Source: Tupaia tana (lineage: Eukaryota > Chordata > Mammalia > Scandentia > Tupaiidae). From it: DNA of 64,000 nucleotides. Made by a program: the position numbers and the translations under genes. The notes below the pieces were generated by a model. The model was not told the DNA's origin. It worked only from the letters and a program-made list of their open reading frames with translations, and did no database searches. Below are positions 1-12,254 of this stretch, in pieces (positions within the stretch are counted from its first letter, which is position 1; the number at the start of each line of letters is the position of its first letter). Where the stretch lies: positions 54,268,337 to 54,332,336 of the forward strand of contig JAKSZU010000002.1 in NCBI GenBank assembly GCA_026018925.1. The letters run 5' to 3'.

Positions 1-59
1 AAGCTCATTTACATATTTAATCAAACCTTTAATTAATTAAACATAAGTATCTTCTATGT

Positions 60-240
60 TTAAGTAACTGAATCATTCACGTAACATAATTCTCTCCTTT
101 AACTTATAACAGCCCTATGAGGTAGGTTTTCTTTTCTTCTGTTACGTTTGATTTACAGATGAAGACTCTGTGGCTTAAAGAGATTTGTTAACCAGACCAA
201 GTAACAGATGAAAAATGATGGGCCCTGGACTTAGATCCTT
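60..240 (-). repeat. MIR remnant
   Basis: gccctatgaggtaggttttc, ttacagatgaagactctgtg and ttaaccagaccaagtaacag follow the reversed MIR core and 5' half. Confidence 0.65.
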
Positions 241-454
241 TATTTTTTTTTCTCAAATTTAAGCTCTCAGTCCTCTGGTGTACTCTTATTATATTCAACC
301 AAATTTTTCTTTCTGGGCATTTAGTTATTTCCAAACTTTGGCTGTTTGAACATTCTAATGCAGGCTGAAATGGATTAAAATGTCAAATATATATTTTTAA
401 GCCCAGAAAAAAATCTTTAAAAATAGGCACAGTGCTTAATAATATTTAGTTATT

Positions 455-696
455 GGGTCACCTGGTGGCATGGTGGTTAGGGTGGCTAGATTCCACATGG
501 CTGATCGCAGTTCGTATCCTGGACCTGGGGGTTTGGAAATACGCTGGGTGCATGTGTGTGCATGCTCAAAATCCCAAAGAGAGGGGAGATGAAGGAGAGG
601 AGATTGTGGAGTGACCGTTCCCCAAGTGCTTTCTCACTTTCCCTCTCTTTCACTCTCTTTTTCCAGTGAGTGCTCAGGCCCTCTGTCAAATAAAAA

Positions 697-741
<45 letters not shown>
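455..741 (+). mobile_element. tRNA-derived SINE, long form, old copy with (AT)n tail
   Basis: The head (gggtcacctggtggcatggt, B-box-like AGTTCGTATCC) and body match the window-wide SINE. The tail has become a (TA)n microsatellite at about 700-738. An 8-base duplication TAGTTATT flanks it (447-454 and 742-749). Many CpG positions have decayed. Confidence 0.8.
700..738. repeat. (TA)n microsatellite
   Basis: About 19 TA units grown from the tail of the SINE at 455. Confidence 0.9.
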
Positions 742-742
<1 letters not shown>

Positions 743-749
743 AGTTATT

Positions 750-1919
750 AATACGAAAATCATTGAATGGGAATATTTACTTTTTGAACAATTTATTTTA
801 GCCAAGTTGTTATTTTGACCAATGACTTTCCACTGAAGTCTGTAGACATTTTATAGCTCTCCTTTATTAAGCAACTTTATAATTACAGCTTGCCTCTTGC
901 TATACCATTAATACTGAATTAACCAATACCAGCTACTTCTGCTTGTGAAGAATAGCAATAAAAATTGTAGCTTGCCTACTTGGTTATGATTAGTGTGAAA
1001 TCTGGTTTGGAGTAAAAATCAATATATGTATACTTGCCTAATTTTACATTTATAGAAACTAGAACTAGGTAGAACTTTAAGAGGAAGTAACGTGGTGTAT
1101 TCATTTTTAAAGAAACTGGGGCTGACAGCATATGTTATTATTGTAGAAAGCATTATTTCCAGAGGTCCACCATGAAATCATAGTATTAACTCCTTTATAA
1201 GAAATAGAGAATTAAGAGTGTTTTTAAACAAAGAAGATAATGTTTATGTAACTTAATTTTATCCTCATTCAAAGAAGTACCCTTGGGAACATTAGACTCA
1301 AGCTAATAATATTGTCAATGTACAGAACATTTTTTGAATTTTCTTAAAATTTTAAGATCATGTTCTTTTGGAGGATCATCCAGTCTGTATCCTTGGGGCA
1401 TGACAGACTTCTGAAAGTTGTTTAGAGTTATTAAAGTGAGTGCCAAGCTAAAAAGTAAAATTTTAGGCTAACCACTTCTACAAAGATCTGTGTTTCTCAA
1501 ATATTGTCACAGAGAAGCTAATTAATTGACTACAAGCTACTACTTTTGTATAGATTCTGAGTCACTGAGTGCTTCAGAATTTTTGTTGAAAAGCTTGATT
1601 GACTCAAGCTAGAATGCTCTAATAGCATTCTCTAGGAATCTAAGATCTCCAATCTCCCATTAAACATGTCAACAATAGCAAAAATCGATGGGATTTAGAG
1701 AGATGCGAGGGTGTGAGATATATCTTGAGGTCTCTCAGTAGGTGCTTACATTCCATACAAAATCAGACTCTAATCTCCAGCTCTAACAAATGACAATGAA
1801 TTAATTATTTAAAAACCCCATCACAAAGAACACACTCTATGGCCCTGGTGCTGATTCTGTTAGGATCTGATCTGTAATTGGAATAGATATTTATATTGTG
1901 TCTTCAACTAAGGATCTGT
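750..1919. other. Unassigned AT-rich intron sequence
   Basis: No repeat, exon or motif that I can name. Confidence 0.6.
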
Positions 1920-1988
1920 TAAGTTGTTGGGAAAGTCATGACATGTTTTTCTATGCAAAAATTTGTCATGACTTTCCCAATGACCCTA
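1920..1988. mobile_element. Mariner-type MITE, copy 1 (MADE1-like palindrome)
   Basis: A nearly perfect palindrome flanked by TA (1920-1921 and 1987-1988). Arms 1927-1943 and 1964-1980 are exact 17-base inverted repeats (TTGGGAAAGTCATGACA), and the stem continues with TTTTT pairing AAAAA. Length and end layout resemble the mariner-derived MADE1 element, but the sequence differs. It cannot code for a transposase. Confidence 0.75.
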
Positions 1989-2058
1989 CACAAACATTTT
2001 ACAAACGTTCTTAAATTTTTTTAAATCTTGCTTTCTGAATTCGATTGCTTAGAATTTT

Positions 2059-2331
2059 ATTTATTTATTTAAAAAATAATTTTCTAGAGAGCATGTGCAG
2101 TAGGCAAAGGGAGACAAAGAGAAAGAGAGAAAATGAAAAAGTATTTTCCTAAGGGAGTGGTCACACCACAATCCCTTTTCCTTCATATCTCCTTTCAGGA
2201 TTTTGGGCACGTATGCACATGTACCCAGAGTGATTTTTTACCAAGTCACTGGGTCCAGGACTCAAACTGCGCAATTGGAAATGTGGGATCCAGTGACCTA
2301 ACCACTATAGCACTGGCTAGCCCAAGGCTGC
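2059..2331 (-). mobile_element. tRNA-derived SINE, long form, old copy
   Basis: In reverse it reads the tail (ag-rich), the ggagtggtcacaccacaatcc body and the head ending ctggctagccc. A short TAGAATTTT duplication flanks it (2050-2058 and 2332-2340). The T-rich stretch at 2056-2080 is the A-tail. Confidence 0.75.
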
Positions 2332-2340
2332 TAGAATTTT

Positions 2341-4371
2341 GATTCACCAACTTTTGATTTAATTCACTGAGGCTCAAAGGGGAAAGCACAAATGAAACAC
2401 CTTTGAATTCATTCACTGGTGTCCAGTCATTGCTAACATCCAAATTAGTATCTTAAATTTAACTACTTAAATTAACATCTTTCTGCTTAGGTTTTTGTAT
2501 GTACATAATGTATCTACTTTTCTCTTGTTTCCAGGCAACAATGATTATAGTTCCAGTTTTATTTTAGTGAGTTCCATGGTTTTTGTTTCAGTAAATGATA
2601 AAAAAGTTCCCTTAAGAGAGAATAAATGTTCACTTAGAAGTTAAGAGTTTTGTGCCCTTACTCAATTGTATAGGGCTTGCATAAAATCTGACTTCTATAC
2701 ACTTAAAACTTGGGAAGACTTAAGAATCAGGTAGTATTCAAGGATCTTCTAATGGGGACCAATACAATTTAATCTATTTGAAAATATCAAGTTATCTTTG
2801 CTGGCTTCCCTGGCAAAGACTTGTGAGAACTTTATGAATTATAAATATATAGGTATTTCACAAGAAATTTTTTATGTGTCTATAAAAATGAAAGTAAGAT
2901 ATCTAAGATGGAAAGCGGCCCTAGATTAAGCAATTGATAACATTTTGCTCCATATTTTTTCAAGTAAGGCTTGATTTTTCACATATAAACTTGTAATTAA
3001 AGTGCCAAAATGAGTTAAATGCATTATGCAATGTGTTACAGTTAGCAAGAAGTTGGCTTCTTGATGGATAGTCCTTGAATCTTGAGAGAATAACCCATGA
3101 ATCCTCCCTTGGGTATCTCTAAGCTCTTGTTTGCGTAATTGAAATTCCCCATGTTTTAATAGGAGAAATTAATTTCTAGATTTTGACAGTGATTTCACCA
3201 TAGTTTGATTAGGAAAGGGTGGTTTCAACATTCCTCAGAGGTTTTCCAGTTCAAAGGTATTTCTCCTCACAATTGGCCTAATACAGCTAGCACAAAAGCT
3301 AACCACAGATTCTGGTGCTGGTTTCTCCTAGTTGGCTCTCAGAGCTACCTTTGTGCCTACTGTTTGGGACCCATGTCTGCCACGCCTTGTTCATCTAACA
3401 AGATGCTCCAGCTCTCAATTTAATCACCCACAAAATAGAGACAATGACTTAAGTCCTGAGGAATTCTGCGGAGCACAGAGCTATCTTGACCACTCTTAAG
3501 CCAGGTCCTTAAATTCTGTAGAGTGGAGAGATAATTACTGTGATATGTATTTATGTCATGATTATGTTGCAATTTCTTGGCACTCTCTATGGGCCTCATG
3601 GGTGGAGACAATGCTCCACTCACAGGTCTCACAAAACTGCTTTTGAGCCGTTTTCATCAAATGTTTATGTGGCCTGTAGACATCAACAGATTTGATGTGT
3701 GTTGAAGTATTCGCTACATTTGCTAACAGATAGCACTCTTTATTTGTATAGTTAGAAGGATCAAACAAGAAAGTTCAACAGCCTTTAAAGCCATACAGAT
3801 TTTCTTTTTCAAATATTGGATTTGGGCAGGATTGTGTTTATTAATACTGATGAACATTGTCTAATTTTCTCCTTGAGAAGTTACTTAAAATACTTTTTAT
3901 GTTGCTCATTTAAAATAGTGATTGCCACTTATATAACCTAATGAGGTCTTAGTGAAGTGAGGCCTTTTTTCTTTCGATTTTTTTTTTCCTTGTGTGTGAA
4001 ATAAATCCCCTGCTAACATCTGGCTTCCTGCTCTGGGTTCTCCTCACGTCGCTGCTGTAACTGGCTTGTTCTTCTCACTCCTCACCTTCTAACTATGGTT
4101 ACACAACATAGTCTCTGCCAGATTTTTTTTTTGTATCTGAAAACTGACTCAGTTTTATTTAATTTACTGGGGCAAATGCCATGGACACATTTCCAAGAAA
4201 GGAAGCGATGAGAATCAGAAGGGCTGGCTATAAGAACAAACAGAGAGAAATGACTTCAGAATTACAGGCATTGAGGGGATTTCAATATGACTCTTTAACC
4301 ACTTAGAAGGAATCAATGTTGAGAGATGACAGGCATCTGTGTCATCTGTAGCTGGGCTTTTACAAATAAGA
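2341..4371. other. Unassigned intron sequence
   Basis: AT-rich. Short open frames at 3205-3768 show no family signature. Nothing supported. Confidence 0.6.
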
Positions 4372-4460
4372 ACAGCTGATATTTATTGATGGACACCAGG
4401 CAATGTGCTAAGAGCTTTTTATAGACAATCCAATTTGATCATTACCATTAAATGGCTCTC
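4372..4460 (-). repeat. MIR fragment
   Basis: gctgatatttattgatggac followed by caatgtgctaagagcttttt is the reversed MIR 3' end. Confidence 0.6.
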
Positions 4461-4678
4461 AGCCTTGCAAATGTCTGCCCAAATTACTTTCCTTTTTACA
4501 ACAAGGGTTGAATTGAATTGTCAATAAATGACTTCTCTCCAGTGTACCCGGGGAAGGCAGCAGGCTTTTCACTGGTTGGAGTATGCCATCAGTCGCCATG
4601 GCTAGCAGATGTTTTGAAGTACCCTGTGTACATCAATGATACCCCCTACCATGGATCACTCAAGATGTAAAGCAGAAG

Positions 4679-4900
4679 CCCAGGCATGAAAGCACGGTGG
4701 TAGCAATGTGGCTCTGCAATGCTGGAAGCCACGTGGAAAACTGAGATTCAGTTTCTGGACCAGTTGTACATGCTGGACACCAGTGCATGTGCTTGTGATC
4801 CCGGCTGTCTGGGAAAGCTGGAGGGAGGATAATGGTGTGAGATCCTATTGAGGGTGCTTTGCTTTCTCTCTAATATAAAATAAATACATAACTTTAAAAA
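4679..4900 (+). mobile_element. Second SINE family, copy 1
   Basis: A 222-base element ending in an A-rich tail (ataaaataaataca, aaaaaa), flanked by AAGATGTAAAGCAGAAG (4662-4678) and AAGATGCAAAGCAGGAAG-like sequence (4901-4917). Its body (GTGCTTGTGATCCCGGCTG, GAGGGTGCTTTGCTTTCTCT) differs from the common SINE but resembles the copy at 37441. Confidence 0.6.
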
Positions 4901-5089
4901 AAGATGCAAAGCAGGAAGTGACTGGCAGGATAAGTCTTTTTTTGTTTGTTTTGTTTATGCTTTTCCTCATGGGTTTTTGCATCACTGGAGAAATGCTATG
5001 GTGACTCAGTAGGAAGAGAAATCCCATCCCAAGCATTTATGGTATCCAGCAAATACTCTCGTCTCTTTCAATGAGAGTATAGAGACCAC

Positions 5090-5700
5090 TGGCATGTTTT
5101 CTTTCTTCTTTTCAAAATTCCCCTTCGTCCTGACTCATCCTTATCCTCTCCCCATCTCAGAGGAGGTAGTATTCCTCATCACAGGAAAGATGAGAGCTCC
5201 ATACATGCTCTGGGACTCCCCTGTCTGTGGCTTTCAGACCCTGCTCCATCACCTACCCTCCCTCCTCATGTTCCACCCATCTCTTTATACCCACAGGGGT
5301 GAAGAGAGGCGAAAACTAGTTAGGAACTTATCCTTGACTTCTTCCACTGAGTTCAGATTCCAAGAAAACCTTTCTTCAACTCTACTTCCCCTTCATCTTT
5401 CTCCTCTCACGTCCAGCCAATCTTGAGTGAGAACTCAATACACTGGCTCTGTTTCCTTCACGCCCATCTGTGCCTCTCTCTGTTGTCCAGCTTCTGCCTC
5501 CATTGCCATGGAAACGGCCTTGACAAAGATGTCCAGTGACATCTTTGTGCCTTTGTTTTCCCAGTGGTACTTGTTCTCATTCCAATACTTAACCTTGTGG
5601 GAATTCTCCATTTGAAGGTTTCTCTTCTCTTCGTTCCAGGACCACTCTCCCTTATGGTTTTTCTCCTGCCGATCTTTCTCAGTTTTTGTTGTTGTTGTGG
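5090..5700 (+). repeat. Possible L2 internal fragment
   Basis: ggaaacggccttgacaaaga and tgtccagtgacatctttgtg recall the L2 ORF2 string for ACCGAAACTGC...CTTGTCAAGG. Pyrimidine-rich flanks fit an L2 coding-strand relic. The open frame of 110 codons at 5094-5426 shows no known protein. Confidence 0.4.
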
Positions 5701-6456
5701 GATTGTCAGGGTGGAAAAGGGTGGTTGCTCTTCCTCTGATGCTCCTACATTGTTGGTGTTCTCAAGACAATTCCTCCCCCCCCTTTAAATCTACATATGT
5801 TTGCTGGGTGATGTGAACCCTTGAAGCAATTTTTATCCTTCATATCTATTCTAGCCAGCAGATGCCTCAGTGTCCAAGTGCTTATTAGACAAGTCCATCT
5901 CCAGTTAGAGGCACTTGAAGTTGAATAGGTCCCAGAGCGACCTTATTATATTCTCTCCCAAATCTTTTTTCTCCTTAGATTATTTCTCAGTTAATGATAA
6001 AGATTAGAGAACATAAAAAGAAAAGGGGATGAACTAATAATTTTCAAATTACCTCAACATATTTTTGCATTAATGTAAGTTTGGACCACCTATTGTTTTT
6101 GAGAGGGAGAACTCTACAAGGATCGGAAAACAGTTTGCATATGGAATGACAAAATTTAAGTATGAAAGTTCTGTCTCTTTCCTTACAGCCACTGTTTTTT
6201 TTTAATTGTTATTTAAAATTTATGATTTAAATGCAGGTATATGAAGTACCACATGGATTAGCCTTAAGTCAGAAGTGACCTTCTAATTATAGACTGTTAC
6301 AAACTTATTCTCTAAAGTAATACTCATAGCTGTGTTGGTATGGGCTGTGGAACCAGCAGTTCTAAAAATTAATTTTTGTGTAGAATACAATGCTTATTAA
6401 TGATTACATAATTGGCATATATTAATTTGAAGCTTACGTATTTGTTACATTATTAA
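5700..6456. other. Unassigned intron sequence
   Basis: Contains a GTTGTTGTTGTGG run at about 5687-5700 and CCCCCCCCC at 5779. Nothing else recognised. Confidence 0.5.
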
Positions 6457-6465
6457 AACTCAGTA

Positions 6466-6751
6466 GGGTCAGCCCATGGCATGAATGTTATTTGGCTGGA
6501 CCCCAAATGGCTGACTATGTGGTTTGAATCCAGGACTTGGCAGCCTGAAAAACATCCTGGCATGTGTGTATGCATGCTCAAAATCCTGAAAGGAGGGAGG
6601 GATGGAGGAGAAGAAATTGCAGTATAACCATTCTTTATGGGAGGTACCTTCTCACTTTCCCTCTTTCTTTATCTTTCTCTAAAGAGTGCACATGCCCTCT
6701 GGTAAAAAAAACAAAAACAAAAACAAAAACAAAAACAAAACACCAAAAAAC
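6466..6751 (+). mobile_element. tRNA-derived SINE, long form, old copy with (CAAAA)n tail
   Basis: Head gggtcagcccatggcatgaa, body catgcTcaaaatcctgaaaggag, pyrimidine-rich 3' part, then a tail expanded into AAAAAC units (6702-6740). A perfect AACTCAGTA duplication (6457-6465 and 6752-6760) shows insertion by retrotransposition. Confidence 0.82.
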
Positions 6752-6760
6752 AACTCAGTA

Positions 6761-7137
6761 GTAACCATAGCAACTGCTTAGAACTTACACAACAGGAGAT
6801 TTTTCAGGGAGGAGAATTTTGTCATTGATATTGTTTAGAATTGCACATGGTGATAATAAAAAGCAGAATGAGTTTTAGCAGGATTTATTATTGTTCTTAA
6901 ATTTTCCACACATAATGCATTCTTTTATTTCCTTAGACTGTTCCCACTTTCTGTTGCTCTTTGTACCCCAATGCCTCATAAGAGTTTACAATCTACCTCT
7001 GAAATATTACCAAGCTGATTCTTTTTCCTTGTTCCCAATATCATAGCTTCATTCAGAATCTTGGTGTTTCTTTCTCCTGAATTATTATAATCACCTCCAG
7101 TCCACTCTATTTCTAGACTTTCTCAGTTCATTCTTTT
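6761..7137. other. Unassigned intron sequence
   Basis: AT-rich, no feature seen. Confidence 0.5.
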
Positions 7138-7401
7138 TGGTAGAGAGAGATTTTTGCTATAGGGCAAGTGTGCTTGACAGAGAGACAGCGGGAAACAGAG
7201 AGACAGAAAATGAGAAATCATCCCCTAAGGGGGATGGCTACACCACAATCCTTTCTCCTCCATTCTCCTCTCAGTATTGTGGCATGTGTGCACACATGGA
7301 CATGTGCCCAATGTGAGTTTTAAGCTGCCAGATCCGGGACTTGAACAGTAGTGGACTACATAGGAGTTTAGCAATGTAACCATTATGCCATCTGCTGGTC
7401 T
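7138..7401 (-). mobile_element. tRNA-derived SINE, long form
   Basis: Reverse-oriented full-length copy from the tail side (agagagagatttttgctata) to the head (ccatctgctggtctc). TTCATTCTTTT-like sequence on each side is a probable target duplication. It lies 16 bases from a second reverse copy. Confidence 0.8.
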
Positions 7402-7417
7402 CATTCACTTTTCATTT

Positions 7418-7661
7418 TGAGGGGGGGGAGATATTTTTGCTACAGGATGCGAGCACTTGCTGGAGAGACTGAGATAGGGAGAGAGAAATCACTTCCCCCC
7501 AGGGGGTATGACCTTGCCTCAATCCCTTCCCCTCTTGGAATTTTGGGCACACATACACACATGCCTGGCATGAGTTTCAAACCTATGGGTCTGGGACTCA
7601 AGCTGTGGTTGGCCATGTGGAAGTCGAGTGCCTTAACCATTATATCACTCGCTGGCCTCCA
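7418..7661 (-). mobile_element. tRNA-derived SINE, long form, adjacent to preceding copy
   Basis: Reads gatatttttgctacaggatg through ctcgctggcctcc in reverse. Body and boxes are recognisable but diverged, and the GGGGGGGG run at its 3' side is unusual. It sits in tandem with the copy at 7138-7401, an insertion-hotspot arrangement. Confidence 0.78.
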
Positions 7662-7809
7662 GTTAACTCTTTAATTTTTAAGACACTAACCCTTACGTTC
7701 TCAAGGAGTTCACAGTGATTCCAGGGAGACAGGAGTATAAATGAAAAATTAGGATGATCTGTATGGTATGGACAGACTTAATTTTAAAAATCCTCATCAT
7801 GCTACTTGT

Positions 7810-8260
7810 CTGGTTTGAACCTTCCAGAAGCTCTTTGTTCATTGCCTACGTGAGTAAATAGAATTCCTTAGCAGGATACACAAGGCTCCTCCTTCACAAT
7901 TCAATTCAACCTATCTCTTTAGAGTCCACCTCAGATTTCTCTGCTCTAATTAAACTATACATTTTCCCTACCCCCATAAAATTATAATCTTGCCCACTGT
8001 ACCTTGCACACACTGCCACAGACAGTTGAGCTATCCTCCATTACCCAAGAAATTTTCTCAAGTCTCTCAGACTCAGTCATTCACATTGTATTTTGTGCAG
8101 ATGTCATCAGAACACATGAAACGTGACATCCTAATTTTTAATTTATACTCCTGTCTCCCTGGAATCACTGTGAGCTCCTTGAGAACTTGAGGGTTAGTGT
8201 CTTATTCATCTTTGGATCCTCATCACTTACCATATTGATTAGCAAAAAGCAAATTGATGC
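7810..8260 (+). repeat. Possible L2/L3-type 3' region
   Basis: cactgtgagctccttgagaa, cttgagggttagtgtcttat and tcatctttggatcctcatca follow the usual L2-type 3' pattern (AGCTCCTTGAGG...CTTGTATC). Confidence 0.45.
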
Positions 8261-8391
8261 TGAGAATGTTAGGGGAAAAATGATTTGAAACTGCACAGAT
8301 TGAGTCAATCAAGGACAAGTTGTGCAAATGCTTTGGAGAACAATTTGTCAAATCTTACAAGGAAAGTTAAGTCTAGTCATGAATGACTTTT

Positions 8392-8643
8392 ATTTTGGAG
8401 AGGTTTTTGCGATAGGGTGTGTGTGTGCTTGCTGGAAAGACAGAGACAGAGAGACAGAAAGCGAGAAATCACCCACTAGGGGGATGGCCACACCTCAATC
8501 CCTTCTCCTCCATTCTCCTCTCGGGATCTTGGGCATGCACGAACACGCACCTGGCGTGAGTTTAAGCCACTGGGTCCGGGACTTGAACCATGGTCGACTA
8601 CATGGGAGTCTAGCAACATAGCCATTACGCCAACTGCTGGTCC
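8392..8643 (-). mobile_element. tRNA-derived SINE, long form
   Basis: Full-length reverse copy with a CATGAATGACTTT duplication (near 8379-8391 and repeated as CATGAATGACTCT after 8643). The B-box complement GGACTTGAACC is intact, and the tail side has GGAGAGGTTTTTGCGATAGG. Confidence 0.85.
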
Positions 8644-8656
8644 CATGAATGACTCT

Positions 8657-10635
8657 TTTAAAGGCAATAGTAAAAAAAAATAGCCAGTTGTAGAAGAGAA
8701 ACAGTATAATATTTACATTACAATTAAAAACATGTAAAATAATACTATATAATATATTGTACAGGGATACATACATTTATAAAAAAGCATGAATAAAAAA
8801 AAAGCATGAATAAGTGAATGGGAATCTAAGAAATTATACCAGTTGTGGGTAAAAGAAATGGGATTAAGAAAGGGCAAATGAGCTTCAATTATTCTGACAA
8901 TATTTTATTTCTTAAGCTACATAGAGGGCATACAAATTCTCATGAAATAATTCTAGAAAAAGAAGGAAAGGAAGAAGAGAGAAAAAAAGAAAAGATAATA
9001 CTTGGATTGGTTGGATATTGGATTTCCCTGTGTAGACCTTGTGAGGTCTCTAAAACATCACCTCTAGGAAGTGACTAATATGACCTTGACAATAGATTCT
9101 GATGCTTGTGTATAATTTCCTAACTTCCTGGTTATTCACTTTATGTACTATTACCATTATACATTGTTTTTTAGAAAAGCATAACAGCATTCCTTACTTA
9201 ATTTGTTCTTCCTTTGTTTTTCACCTCACAGCTAGCCGCTACCTCATGCTGGGTGGCAGCCTTTCACATGTTGTATGTCTTTCTCAACTGATGCATGCAC
9301 CCATGTTTAGATTCTTCTAAAATATTTGAATGGCGATTTAATTCAATATCCACCATGACCTCATTTAGCAGTGAAGCACATGTCCAAGGTTACCTGTGTA
9401 ACTCGGAGGACTTTTAGGTTGCTTATTTATTTTAGTTGGGCATTACTAATTTAAGGCAGAGGTACGAGAGTCTCAAGAGAGTGCACAATACTCCCATTTT
9501 TCAATTGACTGAGAAATGAAAACATTAAAATCCAGGTAAGGGGATTGATAGGCCAATATTCTATCCAAAAAAAGTTGGGAGTTGAGGCCTAAACTCAGAG
9601 TCTTGCATATGTAGAGACCAAGCCAGCTAATAATGGGAGCCCTAAAGATCTCTGGCTTTAAACTGGCAGAACACAACAAGAGTGACCCAGGGCATGATAC
9701 ACTTAGGCCAGAGATTGCCCTCTCCAGCCAGCCTGCAGCTGAAATTAGGCAATTAGGAAAAGACTGTGTAATAACTCAAGCCAAATAACTAAATTGTGGA
9801 ATTTAAGATTATGTTCTTACAGTTTGCTAATTTGGGAGGAGGTATAATCTCATCTCCATTATTCTTTTACATGAAGGTAAAATAATAAACAGCAGATTAT
9901 AGTATATTCTTTTGGGAAGAATTCCCCTGAATGAAAGGAAATGAAAAAAGTTGTGAGTTTCAGGATGAGGGGAGGCTTGTCCTCGATGTACTCGATCATT
10001 CTGTCAGGAGCTCAGAGAGAGTTCAAATAAAGGGAACTGAATGGATGGATGGTTTACAGAAGCGTGGGCAGGTTTAGTGAGCAAAGAATGGAGAGGTCAG
10101 GAGAGGCTAGAAACAGTGGGATTTGCAAAGATCTTCCACCCTTAGGGCCCTGTGGGTAAAGAAGGCTTGTCACAGGAACCCAGAGAAAGCTCAACAGTGG
10201 AGGGGGAGAGGTTGCCAGTGGGAACTTCAGTCTTTGGGGGGATACAGGTTCTGTCCTAAAGGCAGTGCTGAGGCAGTTAAGGAGGGGCCCAAAATGCCTG
10301 AACTGCCCCAAATCTCCCTTCTCCTATTACTTTCTAGGCAAGTGAGTCTGAGCCTGTAGTTCTTTTTTTTTTTTTTTTTTTTTTTTTGGGTGTTGGTGGT
10401 GGTGAGCGTAGCCTCTTGAGGCAGAGTAAATATGGGGCCACAGAGTAAATATGAGGCAGAATGACTAGCACATCTTACCTCAAGGGTGTGGCAGGAGAAA
10501 TTACTCAAACAATAACAAACAAACAAAAGAATTGAACTGCCAGCTATTTATTTGAGACTATTAATGGCCCAGTAGATCTGTGAAATAATATCTGATTGAC
10601 TTTCTGCCTCTAACAGCCCAAGGCCAAGGACTCTT
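8657..10635. other. Unassigned intron sequence
   Basis: Includes a purine-rich patch (8960-9000), a GC-richer stretch at 10050-10340 that may be an old LTR-like relic, and a poly(T) run at 10362-10387. No gene supported. Confidence 0.5.
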
Positions 10636-10653
10636 TTAATAATCAAGCCACTT

Positions 10654-10924
10654 CTGGGACCAGCAGTTAGCATAATGGCTATGTCACTGGACTCCTATGT
10701 AGTTGACCATGGTTCGAGTCCCAGACCCGGTGAGTTAAACTCACACCGGGCACGTGTGCATGCATGCCCCAGATCCCGAGAGGAGAACGGAGGAGAAGGG
10801 ATTGTGGCATGGCCATCCCCACTGAGGGGTGATTTCTTGCTTTCTGTCTCTCTGTCTCTGTCTTCCTGGCGAACACACACACCCTACAGCAAAAACCTCT
10901 CCAAAAAAAAAAAAAAAAAAAAAA
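10654..10924 (+). mobile_element. tRNA-derived SINE, long form
   Basis: Head gggaccagcagttagcataa, B box GGTTCGAGTCC, tail of about 20 A. An 18-base duplication (ttaataatcaagccactt at 10636-10653, one mismatch at 10925-10942) flanks it. A near-consensus copy. Confidence 0.9.
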
Positions 10925-10942
10925 TTAATAATCAAGCCGCTT

Positions 10943-11919
10943 TTACCAGGTTTTTTTTTTTTTTGGTTGTTGTTGTTTATTTGCTAATCAGGATGGTTTT
11001 AAATCCCAAAGCAAAAGCAAATTTGGCTTTTGTTAGAAAATTATTTACTAGGACACCAGAAACCACTGTGGCTTGTGGATTGAGTTAGAAATACACCAAC
11101 GCTTTAGGATTATTTCTCTTTGGATTCTTTTCAACCCTGCCTTTCTCATGCCTTGTTCTTGCTTTCTTTGTTGATGGAGAGCACATCTCTGTGGTTTTTC
11201 CTTCCTTAGAGAGCCCTGCTCCTCGGCCTTCTTCAGGCATGAATAAATAAGGCTCTGAAAATAGCCCAAACTATACAACACCCATTATCTCCTCCAACTT
11301 CCTGAACTCAACTTTGCATTTCATAAAAATTTAATCAACCCTTAGGAGACAATTATTCTTTGTTGAATGGAAAGATCTTTGTAACTGTAATTATTCTAAA
11401 CATTAATTTGGTGTTGACAACAGAATTTCAAGTCATCTCACTTGGCTCCACAGTAGATATAAATACTTTTCACAAAACATATTTCTAGAATAACTAGTAA
11501 GGAACTGAAAAGAGCCAACAAATTGAATTCTACCCATCTGGGGACTGAAATTTCACTGTCTAAAGATAAAATTACACTTCTCATGTTTGAACTCTTCTAT
11601 CATAATTTCTAACAATCTGAGAAAAGTGACATATTCCCCCTGTTCAGTTGATGAAGTATATTTTCAGAGAATCAAAATAGATTAAAGGTTTATATTCAAA
11701 GATGGGATCTATTTTCACTAATCAATTTTGATAGGTTTCTCAGTAAAATTTCAGTGAATTAAATAATGAATTGAAGAAATAAAGCACATTTCATAGGCAG
11801 GAAAAAAATTCCCTTCAGATGCTTAGTCTTTATTTTCTTATTCTTCTATCAGCTCTACACATCCTTTTTACCCCCAGGAATGTGCACATTTAGGTGTTAC
11901 TTCTTTAGCATTTGCATCT
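10943..11919. other. Unassigned intron sequence
   Basis: No feature seen apart from a T/GTT-rich run at 10952-10980. Confidence 0.5.
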
Positions 11920-11989
11920 TATTGGGCTGTCAGAAGTCATGATGTATTTATTCTATGCAAAAATGTGTCATGACTTTTCCAGCAACCTA
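11920..11989. mobile_element. Mariner-type MITE, copy 2
   Basis: Same family as the copy at 1920: AGTCATGATGTATTTATTC in the left arm and TGCAAAAATGTGTCATGACT in the right. The right end reads GGTTGCTGGAAAAGTCATGAC on the opposite strand. TA dinucleotides flank both ends. The left arm has lost a few bases. Confidence 0.7.
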
Positions 11990-12059
11990 ATATGTGCCCA
12001 TGACATGATGAAAATATGCCCTTCAGCATTCTAAGAAATGTCCACATGTGCATCAAGGG

Positions 12060-12128
12060 TCAAGCCCCCATTCGTCCCTCATGTACCTGGCAACCATTCA
12101 GTAAATATTTGTTGAGTGAATGAATGAA
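12060..12128 (+). repeat. L2 3' terminus
   Basis: ccattcagtaaatatttgtt followed by gagtgaatgaatgaat is the standard L2 tail with its short ATGA repeats. Confidence 0.65.
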
Positions 12129-12254
12129 TTTTCCCTTCACATAGGCTAGCATCCTGGACCTCACTGATACGCCTTTATGGTCTGTAATGTGATCTCCATG
12201 GTCTCCTCCTTTCAGTGGACACAGTTCCCTTAGTTTCATACTTTGGAGACTACC

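Noticed and set aside
7138-8643. Spaced SINE copies as a CRISPR-like array
   Set aside because: Repeats are over 200 bases, diverged and irregularly spaced in a mammalian intron; they are retroposons.
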